A stretch of DNA of 62,706 nucleotides from Clostridiales bacterium (GTDB lineage Bacteria; Bacillota; Clostridia; Christensenellales; Pumilibacteraceae): positions 1 through 62,706 of the forward strand of contig JAFLVG010000009.1 of NCBI GenBank assembly GCA_022508445.1. The letters run 5' to 3'. This document shows positions 1-8,047 of this stretch, in pieces. The notes beneath the pieces are model-generated. The model was given only the letters and a program-made list of their open reading frames with translations, was not told where the DNA came from and ran no database searches. The translations under genes and the position numbers were made by a program. Each line of letters opens with the position of its first letter. Position 1 is the first letter of the stretch.

Positions 1-212
1 ACGGCTACCGTCCGCAGTTCTACTTCCGCACGACCGACGTTACCGGTTTGGTCGAATTGCCGAAGGGTGTCGAGATGGTTACCCCCGGCGACAACGTAAC
101 GATGACCGTTACGCTTATCCACCCGATTGCTGCCGAGAAAGGCTTGCGCTTCGCTATCCGCGAGGGCGGCAGAACCGTCGGCTCGGGCGTTGTCACCGAA
201 ATCATCAAATAA
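1..212 (+). CDS. tuf: Elongation factor Tu, C-terminal fragment
   Basis: This is the last 69 codons of EF-Tu, the GTPase that carries aminoacyl-tRNA to the ribosome; the gene enters from the left and is read from base 3. The visible part is the C-terminal beta-barrel domain (domain 3). It contains the family signatures [15 protein letters not shown], the MVTPGDN loop and the [16 protein letters not shown] segment, and ends normally with VTEIIK and TAA. A strong hairpin terminator follows, so tuf ends its transcription unit here. Confidence 0.97.
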   Translation, partial: GYRPQFYFRTTDVTGLVELPKGVEMVTPGDNVTMTVTLIHPIAAEKGLRFAIREGGRTVGSGVVTEIIK

Positions 213-238
213 TTTAAGTTTAACGCAAATCAAAAAGA

Positions 239-268
239 ACGGCTTTTCTTTCGAAAAGTCGTTTTTTT
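239..268 (+). terminator. Rho-independent terminator after tuf
   Basis: A 10-bp stem (239-248 with 253-262, one G-U pair) closes a four-base loop and runs into a T tract of seven. It separates tuf from the aminotransferase gene. Confidence 0.85.
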
Positions 269-381
269 GTTTCGAAAAGTTTTGAGCTTGTTGAGTATAA
301 TACTAAATACGAGTATTGTTAATTTAAGGCTTGATTTTTTGGTTAAGGCGGTGTATAATAAGATAGTTAAGGAGATTAACT

Positions 382-1578
382 GTGGAAATAGCAACAAGAG
401 CAAAACAAATCTCGCCGTCATTGACTTTGGAAATTACGGCACGTGCAAAAAAGATGAAAGCGGACGGCATGCGCGTCGTGTCGTTTGCGGCAGGCGAGCC
501 CGATTTCAACACGCCCGAGTACATAGTCGAGGCAGGGCGCAAGGCGCTCGACCTCGGGCTTACCAAGTATACCCCTGCGGCAGGAACCGTCGAGCTTCGC
601 AACGCGATTTGCGCAAAGCTCAAAAACGACAATGCGCTCGATTACGAAAAGTCCAACATCGTAGTTTCAAACGGCGCAAAGCATTCGCTTTTCAATGCGT
701 TTATGGCAATTCTGAATCCCGGTGACGAGGTCATCGTGCCGTCGCCGTATTGGTTGAGCTATCCCGAGCTCATCAAGATGGCGGGCGGCGTTCCCGTTTT
801 CGTTCAGACAAAGGCAGAAAACAGCTTTAAGATAACTGCGGAAGAACTCGAACATTCCATTACGGCAAAGACAAAGGCGTTTGTTCTCAACAACCCGAAC
901 AACCCCACGGGCGCTGTGTACACGCACAAAGAGCTCAACGCGCTCGGAGCGGTCATCGAGGCGCACGATATATTCGTCATTTCCGACGAGATCTATGAAA
1001 AGCTCACATACGAGCGCCGTCACCACTCGATAGCGGCGTATTCTGACGCACTCAAAGAGCGAACGATTGTCGTAAACGGAATGTCCAAAACATATTCCAT
1101 GACGGGCTGGCGAATCGGTTATGCCGCGGCGGAAGAAAAAATCGCGGCGGCTATGGCGAGCATGCAAAGCCACAGCACGTCCAACCCCAACTCAATCGCG
1201 CAGTACGCGTCCACCGTTGCGCTCACAGACAGATTCCACGCCGACGTGTTCTTGGAGGACATGCGAGCGACATTCGACGCGCGGCGCGCACTAATGATGC
1301 TCAGGCTTTCGCGGCTCGGCATGAATTATATCGAGCCCAAAGGCGCGTTCTACGTGATGGCGTCCGTCAAGGAGTATATCGGAAAGAGCATAGACGGTCA
1401 GGTCATTCGCTCGGCTTATCATTTTGCGACGTTGCTTTTGGAGCAAGAGCAAGTCGCGGTTATTCCTTGCGAGGGCTTCGGGGCGCCCGATTATATTCGC
1501 CTGTCTTACGCCGCGTCGGAAAAGGACATCGAGCGCGGTCTGGACGCGATAGGCGGGTTTCTTGCACAATTACGTTAA
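382..1578 (+). CDS. Aspartate aminotransferase, class I/II PLP enzyme
   Basis: This is a 398-residue pyridoxal-phosphate aminotransferase of fold type I, most like Clostridia/Bacillus aspartate aminotransferases that exchange the amino group between aspartate and 2-oxoglutarate. Visible motifs are NPNNPTGAVYT, the DEIYEKLTY segment that contacts PLP, and SKTYSMTGWRIGY, which contains the Schiff-base lysine. Length is normal. The start is GTG at 382, chosen because AAGGAG lies 8 bases upstream; no in-frame ATG has a comparable site. A close P-loop gene and thrC follow, so it may share a unit with threonine synthesis from aspartate. Exact substrate (aspartate or a related amino acid) cannot be fixed from sequence. 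Confidence 0.9.
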   Translation: MEIATRAKQISPSLTLEITARAKKMKADGMRVVSFAAGEPDFNTPEYIVEAGRKALDLGLTKYTPAAGTVELRNAICAKLKNDNALDYEKSNIVVSNGAKHSLFNAFMAILNPGDEVIVPSPYWLSYPELIKMAGGVPVFVQTKAENSFKITAEELEHSITAKTKAFVLNNPNNPTGAVYTHKELNALGAVIEAHDIFVISDEIYEKLTYERRHHSIAAYSDALKERTIVVNGMSKTYSMTGWRIGYAAAEEKIAAAMASMQSHSTSNPNSIAQYASTVALTDRFHADVFLEDMRATFDARRALMMLRLSRLGMNYIEPKGAFYVMASVKEYIGKSIDGQVIRSAYHFATLLLEQEQVAVIPCEGFGAPDYIRLSYAASEKDIERGLDAIGGFLAQLR

Positions 1579-1603
1579 AAACCATAGAAGGAGTTTACAT
1601 ATT

Positions 1604-2005
1604 ATGATTTCTGTTATCTACGGAGCAAAGGGCAGCGGCAAAACCAAACGCATCATCGATGCGGCCAACCTCGCGGCGAGCAGTGTGACCGGTCAAGTGA
1701 TTTTCATCACCGACAACTCCGATTCGCTCGGCATTGCGGCAAGCGTTCGGTTTATCAACCTCGCCGAGTTCGACGTCAAGAGTGAAGCCGAGTTTATCGG
1801 GTTCCTCAAAGGCATGCTCGCTACTAACTTCGACATTCAAAAAGTATTTATCGACGGCATGGGAAGATTTTTGAGCAAATCCGCCGAGGAACTCAAAACG
1901 GTGTTCCAGACCATCGAAAAAGAGGCAGACAAGGCGGACTTCATTGCGACCGTATCCACAGACACACTTCCTGCGTTTTTGAAAAAATACGCGGCAAAGG
2001 ACTGA
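1604..2005 (+). CDS. Small P-loop ATP/GTP-binding protein, function unknown
   Basis: A 133-residue protein that is little more than a nucleotide-binding fold. A Walker A motif, GAKGSGKT, lies at residues 6-13, and a Walker-B-like strand (KVFIDGMGRF) lies near residue 83. I do not recognise a named function; similar short P-loop proteins in Clostridia are annotated only as ATP-binding. The start at 1604 is supported by GAAGGAG upstream, and an in-frame start at 1562 would overlap the aminotransferase for no benefit. It ends 1 base before thrC, which suggests translational coupling, although nothing in the sequence ties it to threonine synthesis. Confidence 0.8.
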   Translation: MISVIYGAKGSGKTKRIIDAANLAASSVTGQVIFITDNSDSLGIAASVRFINLAEFDVKSEAEFIGFLKGMLATNFDIQKVFIDGMGRFLSKSAEELKTVFQTIEKEADKADFIATVSTDTLPAFLKKYAAKD

Positions 2006-2006
2006 T

Positions 2007-3461
2007 ATGAAATACACTTCAACCCGCGATACGGCGGTTGAGGCGGACAGTGCAACCGCCGTCGTGGGCGGAATATCGGAAGACGGCGGACTGTATGTGC
2101 CGCAAGTCTTTCCCAAGCTCGATTATAAGCAATTTTTCGGTCTCGATTACGTAGAGCGCGCCGACAAGGTCTTGCGTGCGTTTTTCGATTTCAATGTTGA
2201 CGGTGTTGCCAAAGCGGCGTACAGTACGTTCGATACCGACGAGCCTGCACCGACGGTCAAGCTGGACGACAACCTGTTTGTCCTTGAACTTTGGCATGGC
2301 AGGACGCACGCGTTCAAGGATATGGCGCTTTCCGTTTTGCCGCATCTTCTCGTAAGGGCAAAAGCGCAAAAGTGCGAAACCGACAAAACGCTCATTCTCG
2401 TCGCGACGAGCGGCGACACGGGCAAGGCCGCGCTCGAAGGCTTTAAAGACGTAGACGGCACCGAAGTTTGCGTTTTTTACCCGACTGACGGAGTCAGCCG
2501 CGTGCAAAAGCTTGCCATGCAAACGCAAGACGGCAATAACGTTTTGGCTGTCGGCATAACGGGCAATTTCGACGACGCGCAAGGCTCGGTCAAGGCGGCG
2601 TTCCGCGACGACCGTTTAAAAGATTTGCTCAAAGATAATAATATCAAAATGTCGTCGGCCAACTCCATTAACATCGGTCGGCTTGTTCCTCAGATTGCGT
2701 ATTATTTTTCGGCGTATTGCGACCTCGTCGATTCGGGCGAGATAAAGGCCGGCGACAAGATAGATTTCGTAGTTCCGACGGGCAATTTCGGAAATATCCT
2801 CGCAGGGTGGTACGCGCACAACATGGGACTGCCCATAAGCAAGCTCGTTTGCGCGTCCAACCGCAACAACGTGCTTACCGACTTTATCGAAACGGGTATA
2901 TACGATATCAACCGCGAGTTCTACAAGACGGACAGCCCGTCCATGGACATACTTGTGTCCAGCAATCTCGAACGGCTCATTTTCGAAACGAGCGGCAGAA
3001 ACAGCGAGCTTACTTTAAAACGCATGAAGGATCTTGCTACTGCGGGCAGATACTCTGTCGATGAGCGAGAGATGGAAAAGATACGTGAAGTGTTTGCGGC
3101 CGATTATGCGGACGACGAGGACATCGAGGACGCGATAGCGGACATGTTCGACGAGTACGGATATCTTATAGACACTCATACCGCGGCGGCTTATGCCGTG
3201 GCGGCGCGTCGCGAGCTTGTTCGTCCGACGGTTGTGGTTTCTACCGCAAACCCCTATAAGTTCGCTCCTGCGGTGCTTCGCGCGCTCGGGGAGAAAGTGA
3301 GCGGCGAAGCTACGGAAGCTATGTTCTCACGCTTGGAAGATCTTACCGCAATGGAAGTGCCGAGCTCGCTCAAAGAGGTTTTCTACAAATCAGTGCGGTT
3401 TAACGAAACGATTGCGCCGAAAGATATCATCGAATACATCGCGGCACGTTACGGGAAATAG
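2007..3461 (+). CDS. thrC: Threonine synthase
   Basis: A 484-residue PLP enzyme that converts O-phosphohomoserine to threonine, the last step of threonine synthesis. The N-terminal segment YTSTRD and the lysine motif HGRTHAFKDMALSVLP (the K binds PLP) are typical of the longer bacterial class. The SGDTGKAALEGF phosphate-binding loop and the VPTGNFGN motif are also intact. It starts one base after the stop of the P-loop gene and ends 5 bases before trpS, so it lies inside a tight cluster. No T-box or threonine attenuator is visible immediately upstream. Confidence 0.96.
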   Translation: MKYTSTRDTAVEADSATAVVGGISEDGGLYVPQVFPKLDYKQFFGLDYVERADKVLRAFFDFNVDGVAKAAYSTFDTDEPAPTVKLDDNLFVLELWHGRTHAFKDMALSVLPHLLVRAKAQKCETDKTLILVATSGDTGKAALEGFKDVDGTEVCVFYPTDGVSRVQKLAMQTQDGNNVLAVGITGNFDDAQGSVKAAFRDDRLKDLLKDNNIKMSSANSINIGRLVPQIAYYFSAYCDLVDSGEIKAGDKIDFVVPTGNFGNILAGWYAHNMGLPISKLVCASNRNNVLTDFIETGIYDINREFYKTDSPSMDILVSSNLERLIFETSGRNSELTLKRMKDLATAGRYSVDEREMEKIREVFAADYADDEDIEDAIADMFDEYGYLIDTHTAAAYAVAARRELVRPTVVVSTANPYKFAPAVLRALGEKVSGEATEAMFSRLEDLTAMEVPSSLKEVFYKSVRFNETIAPKDIIEYIAARYGK

Positions 3462-3466
3462 AGATT

Positions 3467-4492
3467 ATGGAAAATAAAAACGTTCAAAACACGGATACCG
3501 AAAGACGCAAGCGCGTGTTCTCCGCAATTAAGCCGACGGGAAATCCCACGCTCGGCAATTATCTCGGCGCAATGCAGTATTGGCCGCAGATGGCGGACGA
3601 ATACGACTGCTTGTATGCGGTTGCCGATCTTCATGCGATAACGGTTGCAATCGAGCCCAAAGAGCTTCGCGAAAACAGCAAGCGGCTTTTTGCGCTTCTC
3701 ATCGCAATGGGCATCGACCCCGAGAAAAATATTCTGTTCATGCAGTCGCATGTGGGAGCGCACTCCGAGCTCTGTTGGCTTCTCAATAACTATACGATGT
3801 TCGGCGAAGCGAGCCGCATGACGCAGTTCAAAGACAAGAGCAAAAAAGCGCCCGACAATATAAATGTCGGACTTTTCGATTACCCCGTGCTAATGGCGGC
3901 GGATATTCTGCTTTATCAAGCGGACGTCGTGCCGGTAGGCGACGACCAATTACAGCACGTCGAGCTTTGCCGCACGATAGCTAACCGCTTCAACAACCGT
4001 TACAGCCCGACCTTTACCGTACCCGTCGGAAAAACTCCGAAATACGGTGCGCGCATATTTTCGCTTTCCGATCCCACCGCGAAAATGGGCAAGAGCGATG
4101 GCGCAGGGGACGGCTCGGTTTTCCTTCTCGATCCGCCGGAAGTCATCATGAGAAAATTCAAGCGCGCAGTCACAGATTGCGACACAAAGGTAAAGGCGAG
4201 CAAAGACAAGGCAGGCATAACAAACCTTTTGACCATTTACGCCGCGCTCAATAATACTACTGTCGAGAGTGCGGAGCGTGAGTTTGAAAACGCGGATTAC
4301 GCTACATTCAAGGCGCGCGTCGGCGAGGCGGCGGTCGAGCGGCTCCGCCCCATACGCGAAAGGTACGAAGCGCTTCGCCGCGACGAGGGCGCGCTTTGCG
4401 AGATTATGAACGCGGGCGCCGAAAAGGCGGCGAGGATAGCCAAACGCACACTTGACAAGGTCTACAAAAAAATCGGGTTTGTGCGCATATAA
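3467..4492 (+). CDS. trpS: Tryptophanyl-tRNA synthetase
   Basis: A 341-residue class Ic synthetase charging tRNA-Trp. The HIGH-type motif appears as KPTGNPTLGNYLGAM near the N-terminus; a T in place of the first H is a frequent variant in Bacillota. The KMSKS-type loop is AKMGKSDG. The tail KRTLDKVYKKIGFV is typical. It follows thrC by 5 bases and its stop overlaps the start of the next gene (TAATG). I see no T-box leader, so if it is regulated by tryptophan this is not from an immediately upstream riboswitch. Confidence 0.96.
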   Translation: MENKNVQNTDTERRKRVFSAIKPTGNPTLGNYLGAMQYWPQMADEYDCLYAVADLHAITVAIEPKELRENSKRLFALLIAMGIDPEKNILFMQSHVGAHSELCWLLNNYTMFGEASRMTQFKDKSKKAPDNINVGLFDYPVLMAADILLYQADVVPVGDDQLQHVELCRTIANRFNNRYSPTFTVPVGKTPKYGARIFSLSDPTAKMGKSDGAGDGSVFLLDPPEVIMRKFKRAVTDCDTKVKASKDKAGITNLLTIYAALNNTTVESAEREFENADYATFKARVGEAAVERLRPIRERYEALRRDEGALCEIMNAGAEKAARIAKRTLDKVYKKIGFVRI

Positions 4493-5361
4493 TGTACGGT
4501 TATATAGTTCCCCGAAAATCCACTTTGAGCGCGAGCGATTTCGTGCTGTACCGCTCGTTTTACTGCGGAATATGCTGTGAAACGGGTAGGCTGTACGGCA
4601 AGTTTCCGCGCTTTACTACCAACTATGACTTTGCCTTTCTTTCGGCATTGCTTTTCGACTACGCGTCGGCGGACGTCGTTATAGAAGAGCGCCCGTGCAT
4701 TCTCAATCCCAAAAAGAAAGCGATATTGCAAACCAATCCGCTTTTGGAGAAAATCACCGCAACCAATATAATTCTGTGCTACCAAAAAGCTGACGACGGA
4801 GTTATCGACGGCGACGGGATTAAGTATAAAGCGGTGCGGCGAATGCTTAAAAAGCCGTTTTTGCGCGCAAGACAGTTAGTACCCGAGGTGTGGGAAAAAG
4901 TAAAAGCCGCTTACGAGTGCCAACGAGAAGTCGAAAAAATCGGCGTAAAAAGCATAGACAGGGCGGCAGATCCGTTCGCGAGCCTCATGCGCGAGCTTCC
5001 GCAAACTATATTGGGCGTACAAACAGATGACAATCTCAAAGGATTGTGCTATAATATAGGCAAGTTCGTATATCTCGCCGACGCGCTCGACGATGTTACC
5101 GAGGATTTCAAGCATAAGCGATATAATCCGTTTTTGGCGGTCTACGATGACTTTAAGGACAGAAAGTCGTTTATCGCGGCACACAAAGATGAGCTCGAAT
5201 TTTGTTTCGGAAGCATTTGCAGTAGGGCGGAAGGATGTTTCAACGGGCTTAAATTCACGCAAAGTTACAGTCTTTTGAGAAATATAGTTTTCGACGGTAT
5301 GCGCGGCAAAACCGAAGAATTACTCAAATCCGCAAAGAAGCTGAAAAATCCGCGCGTTTAA
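4492..5361 (+). CDS. DUF5685 family protein
   Basis: A 289-residue protein with the DUF5685 hallmark N-terminus: MYGYIVPRKS, followed by YRSFYCGICCETGRLYG with the CxxC pair. The motif TTNYDFAFLSALLFDY and the C-terminal helical part (GKFVYLADALDDVTEDFKHKRYNPF, SICSRAEGCFNGL) also fit the family. Its biochemical role is not known. It shares one base with the trpS stop, so it is probably co-translated, and it is followed by a J-like protein, a pairing I believe is common in Clostridia. The YLADALDD aspartate-rich helix recalls isoprenoid-synthase-type helices, but I cannot defend an enzymatic call. Confidence 0.85.
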   Translation: MYGYIVPRKSTLSASDFVLYRSFYCGICCETGRLYGKFPRFTTNYDFAFLSALLFDYASADVVIEERPCILNPKKKAILQTNPLLEKITATNIILCYQKADDGVIDGDGIKYKAVRRMLKKPFLRARQLVPEVWEKVKAAYECQREVEKIGVKSIDRAADPFASLMRELPQTILGVQTDDNLKGLCYNIGKFVYLADALDDVTEDFKHKRYNPFLAVYDDFKDRKSFIAAHKDELEFCFGSICSRAEGCFNGLKFTQSYSLLRNIVFDGMRGKTEELLKSAKKLKNPRV

Positions 5362-5392
5362 ACTCTTTTAAACTCTATCCAAGGAGAGTACC

Positions 5393-6037
5393 ATGAAAGA
5401 TCCGTATGCAGTCTTGGGGCTTGACAAATCGGCATCCCCCGAGCAACTCAAAGCAAAGTATCAAGAGCTTCACGACATTTACGGCGAACAGCGCTTCAAG
5501 TCGGGCGAGGAAGGCAACGAGGGCGCGCGCAAGCTCCAAGAATTGGAGGAAGCGTGGGCTATAATCGGCGCGAACATAGAGCGCGACAGCAAAAGCGCGG
5601 CGTTCGGCGGCGATTACAGCCAGATAGACGATCTAATTCGTCAGGGCAAGTATAACGAAGCGCAGGACATACTCGATTCCATTCAAGACCGTAAGGGCGA
5701 ATGGCACTACATGCAAGCCATTGTGTTCTATAAGCGCGAGTGGCTGTCCGAAGCAAAGAGCCAGCTCGAAATGGCGCTTCGCGAAGAGCCCAACAATGCA
5801 AAATACCGCTCGTCGCTCGACAAGCTCAATCTCGCCATGGGCGCGCCGCAACCGTCGCCCTTCCAAAACCAGAGCAATGGGAATTACAATAACGGCAATT
5901 ACAATCAACAGCCGTACATCGATCAGAACGGACAATATCCCCAACAGCAGCCGGCGGATATGGCAAACTGTCTTTCATCGTGTTGCTGTGCGTATTGCTT
6001 GACAGACTTATTGTGCAACGCCATGCGTTGCTGCTGA
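5393..6037 (+). CDS. J-domain-like protein with TPR-like region and Cys-rich tail
   Basis: A 214-residue protein. Residues 2-65 align with a J domain (DPYAVLGLDKSASPEQLKAKYQEL, then LEEAWAIIG), but the HPD tripeptide needed to stimulate DnaK is replaced by a sequence around YGEQ, so canonical co-chaperone activity is unlikely. Residues about 75-145 form two TPR-like helical repeats (NEAQDILDSI, WLSEAKSQLEMALREEPNNAKY). An Asn/Gln/Pro-rich linker follows. The last 25 residues are packed with cysteines (CLSSCCCAYC, MRCC), suggesting metal binding or lipid/membrane attachment. AAGGAG supports the start. The stop overlaps the start of the next gene (TGATG), so the two are probably coupled. Confidence 0.8.
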   Translation: MKDPYAVLGLDKSASPEQLKAKYQELHDIYGEQRFKSGEEGNEGARKLQELEEAWAIIGANIERDSKSAAFGGDYSQIDDLIRQGKYNEAQDILDSIQDRKGEWHYMQAIVFYKREWLSEAKSQLEMALREEPNNAKYRSSLDKLNLAMGAPQPSPFQNQSNGNYNNGNYNQQPYIDQNGQYPQQQPADMANCLSSCCCAYCLTDLLCNAMRCC

Positions 6038-6747
6038 TGAACGCATCTACCCAAAAATTAACGACGGCGGCGGCTTGCACCGCGCTCGCCGTTATAATGT
6101 GCGTATTTACTGCGTACTTACCGCTTAGCTTTATGCCGTTATATGTGGCGGCATTTTGCATATTTTTGGCATGTAAGCGCGCAGGACTTTTTTACGGCGT
6201 GCTTTGCGCGTTGGCCTCGGTGGGGCTTATGTTTCTCATGACAGGGCTGTCGGTCAAGTGGCTCGCGTTCGTATTCATGTTTGCGCCCTACGGCGTGATA
6301 ACATATTTTATCCACATGTTCAATTATTTCAAAGTTAAATGGGGCGCTATCCGCGGCTTGATCGCTCTTTTGTATTTCAACGCCACATTCGGAATAGTGT
6401 ACGCGATTGCAGTCAATGTCTTATCTGTCGGTATAGAGGGGTTGAATATCGTCGAATGGGCGGACATAGTGGGCGGCTACCCGGTGCTTGCGGTAATAGC
6501 TACGCTTGTACTCGTGCCGCTCGACGTCATGTTCTCGTCAATGGCAATAGTGGTGCTTAAAAGAATCCCGGCACCGGTCACAAGACGCAAGCCGCCCGTA
6601 TCGAGCGCCGCGCCGCAAAATGGAGGCGAGAACGCCGACAATAATCCGTCCGCGCAAGAGCAAAGCGAAAAGAAGTACGACATTTTCGGATATGAAATTA
6701 CAGATGATTATAAGAGCGGCGACGATAATGACGCCGATAAACAATAA
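6037..6747 (+). CDS. Polytopic membrane protein, ECF S-component-like
   Basis: A 236-residue integral membrane protein with five to six hydrophobic segments in the first 180 residues and a charged, acidic cytoplasmic tail (after VLKRIPAPVTRRKPP). The N-terminal pattern, a short cytosolic start then TAAACTALAVIMCVFTAYLPL, recalls ECF-transporter substrate-binding subunits and YybS/DUF2232 proteins, but I cannot assign a substrate. The start at 6037 overlaps the TGA of the J-like gene; an in-frame start at 5980 inside that gene is less likely. No ECF ATPase genes are nearby. Confidence 0.72.
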   Translation: MNASTQKLTTAAACTALAVIMCVFTAYLPLSFMPLYVAAFCIFLACKRAGLFYGVLCALASVGLMFLMTGLSVKWLAFVFMFAPYGVITYFIHMFNYFKVKWGAIRGLIALLYFNATFGIVYAIAVNVLSVGIEGLNIVEWADIVGGYPVLAVIATLVLVPLDVMFSSMAIVVLKRIPAPVTRRKPPVSSAAPQNGGENADNNPSAQEQSEKKYDIFGYEITDDYKSGDDNDADKQ

Positions 6748-6773
6748 TCATACCGATATAGTATAGACAGTGC

Positions 6774-6877
6774 GACGCCGACAAATTAGGTGACCGCCGC
6801 TGCCGACAAGCGGAAAGAGTGCGCCGTCAGCGCGCGAATCCGGAGTTTGCTTTTTGGTATAATACATATTTTTTGCC
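6774..6877 (+). repeat. Dispersed intergenic repeat, copy A
   Basis: This stretch aligns over about 103 bases with 25135-25237. Shared landmarks, in order, are GACAAATT-GGTG, a GCTG..AGCGGAA hairpin, a GTGCG..CGCGCG hairpin and a TTTGCTTTTTGGTATAATAC..TTGCC end. Stem sequences differ between copies while the ability to pair is kept. It fills the space between the membrane-protein gene and the first degV promoter. Confidence 0.6.
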
Positions 6878-6887
6878 TTTTAATAAT

Positions 6888-6916
6888 TTGACAATTGTCG
6901 GCAAATGTGTTAATAT
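6888..6916 (+). promoter_or_regulatory. Sigma-A promoter of first degV gene
   Basis: TTGACA (6888-6893), a 17-base spacer and TAATAT (6911-6916), 44 bases before the start codon. The sequence from the -10 onward is nearly the same as in the promoter at 7980. Confidence 0.85.
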
Positions 6917-6959
6917 TGTGATAAATACGCGAAAAAATTTTCATTAAGGAGATATTATC

Positions 6960-7859
6960 ATGAGTAAGGTAAAAATTATCACCGATTCATGCTCGGATAT
7001 GGGCAAAGACCTCCGCGAAAAATACGACGTCGATTATGCGCGCATGACGGTTACTTGGAGCGGTGTCGAAAAGTATGCCTCCACAGATTGGGAAGAGTTT
7101 TCGGCAAAAGAGCTGTACGGCGCTATGCGAGCAGGCGTTCGCATAACCACCAATCAGGTGTCGGTGGCCGAGTTCGAACGGGTGTTCGGCAAGTACGCGG
7201 AGGAGGGGTACGACATCGTTTACGTCGCGTGCTCGTCCGCTCTTTCGGGCTCGTACAACGTCGGTCAGGTGGTCGCCAAGAACATGATGGAAAAATATCC
7301 GAACTGCAAAATCTTTTGCGTAGACCCCAAAAATTCGTGCGCAGGAGAGGCGCTTGTCGCTATCGAAGCGGCAAAGCTTGCGGCGCAGGGCTTGGAGGCG
7401 GAAGAGATTGCAAGAAAGGCGACCGAGCTTTCGGTAAAAGCATTGCAGTTTGTCACCACAGACACGCTCACATATCTCAAACGCGCAGGCAGAGTTAAGG
7501 CCGCCGCGGCGTTCTTCGGCAATCTCTTCGGAATAAAGCCCATCATCATCAGCAACGAAAAGGGCGAGAACGAGGCGATAAAGAAAATCAAGGGCAGAAA
7601 GAACGCTATGAACGCATGCGTGGATATGCTCAAAGCCTCTATCGACGCAGGCGACGTTCCGGCTTCCGAACAGACAGTATATGTCGTTAACGCAGACTGC
7701 GTAGAGGATTCGGACTACCTCGTGAGCAAAGTCAAGGAAGTAATAAATCCAAAAGACATTTACGTGAACACGATAGGTCCCATCATAGGTGCGTCTGTCG
7801 GCCCCGGCGCGGTCGCGGTTTACGCATTCGGCAATCCTAAAACAGCTTTGGGTGAATAA
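6960..7859 (+). CDS. fakB: DegV family fatty-acid-binding protein (FakB-like), copy 1
   Basis: A 299-residue DegV protein. Family members bind a fatty acid and present its carboxylate to FakA for phosphorylation, feeding exogenous fatty acids into phospholipid synthesis. Motifs visible are ITDSCSDMG at the N-terminus, TNQVSVAEFERVF, the acyl-binding ACSSALSGSYNVGQ loop, YLKRAGRVKAAAAF and the C-terminal GPIIGASVGPGAVAVYAFG. AAGGAG supports the start. A close paralogue lies 188 bases downstream and fakA after that, which supports the FakAB assignment. The acyl-chain preference of this copy cannot be read from sequence. Confidence 0.9.
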   Translation: MSKVKIITDSCSDMGKDLREKYDVDYARMTVTWSGVEKYASTDWEEFSAKELYGAMRAGVRITTNQVSVAEFERVFGKYAEEGYDIVYVACSSALSGSYNVGQVVAKNMMEKYPNCKIFCVDPKNSCAGEALVAIEAAKLAAQGLEAEEIARKATELSVKALQFVTTDTLTYLKRAGRVKAAAAFFGNLFGIKPIIISNEKGENEAIKKIKGRKNAMNACVDMLKASIDAGDVPASEQTVYVVNADCVEDSDYLVSKVKEVINPKDIYVNTIGPIIGASVGPGAVAVYAFGNPKTALGE

Positions 7860-7979
7860 CGAGCACAATATTCGGATTCGGCGGTGCGGTTTCGATTTCC
7901 GTAAAACCGATTTCGGTCGGAATCGACGGGCTCGATATCATCGAAACAAATAAATTTTGGGGCACGTCTCTTAAAAAGT

Positions 7980-8008
7980 TTGACATTTATCGACTTTTTT
8001 GTTAATAT
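7980..8008 (+). promoter_or_regulatory. Sigma-A promoter of second degV gene
   Basis: TTGACA (7980-7985), 17 bases, TAATAT (8003-8008). The -10 and start region (GTTAATATTGTGA-AAAT-CGCG) match the promoter of the first copy, so promoter and gene appear to have been duplicated together. Upstream, 7860-7979 holds several short inverted repeats around GATTTCGGTCGGAATC but no T tract. Confidence 0.85.
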
Positions 8009-8047
8009 TGTGACAAATGCGCGAAAGCGCTTTACATTGGAGAAAAA

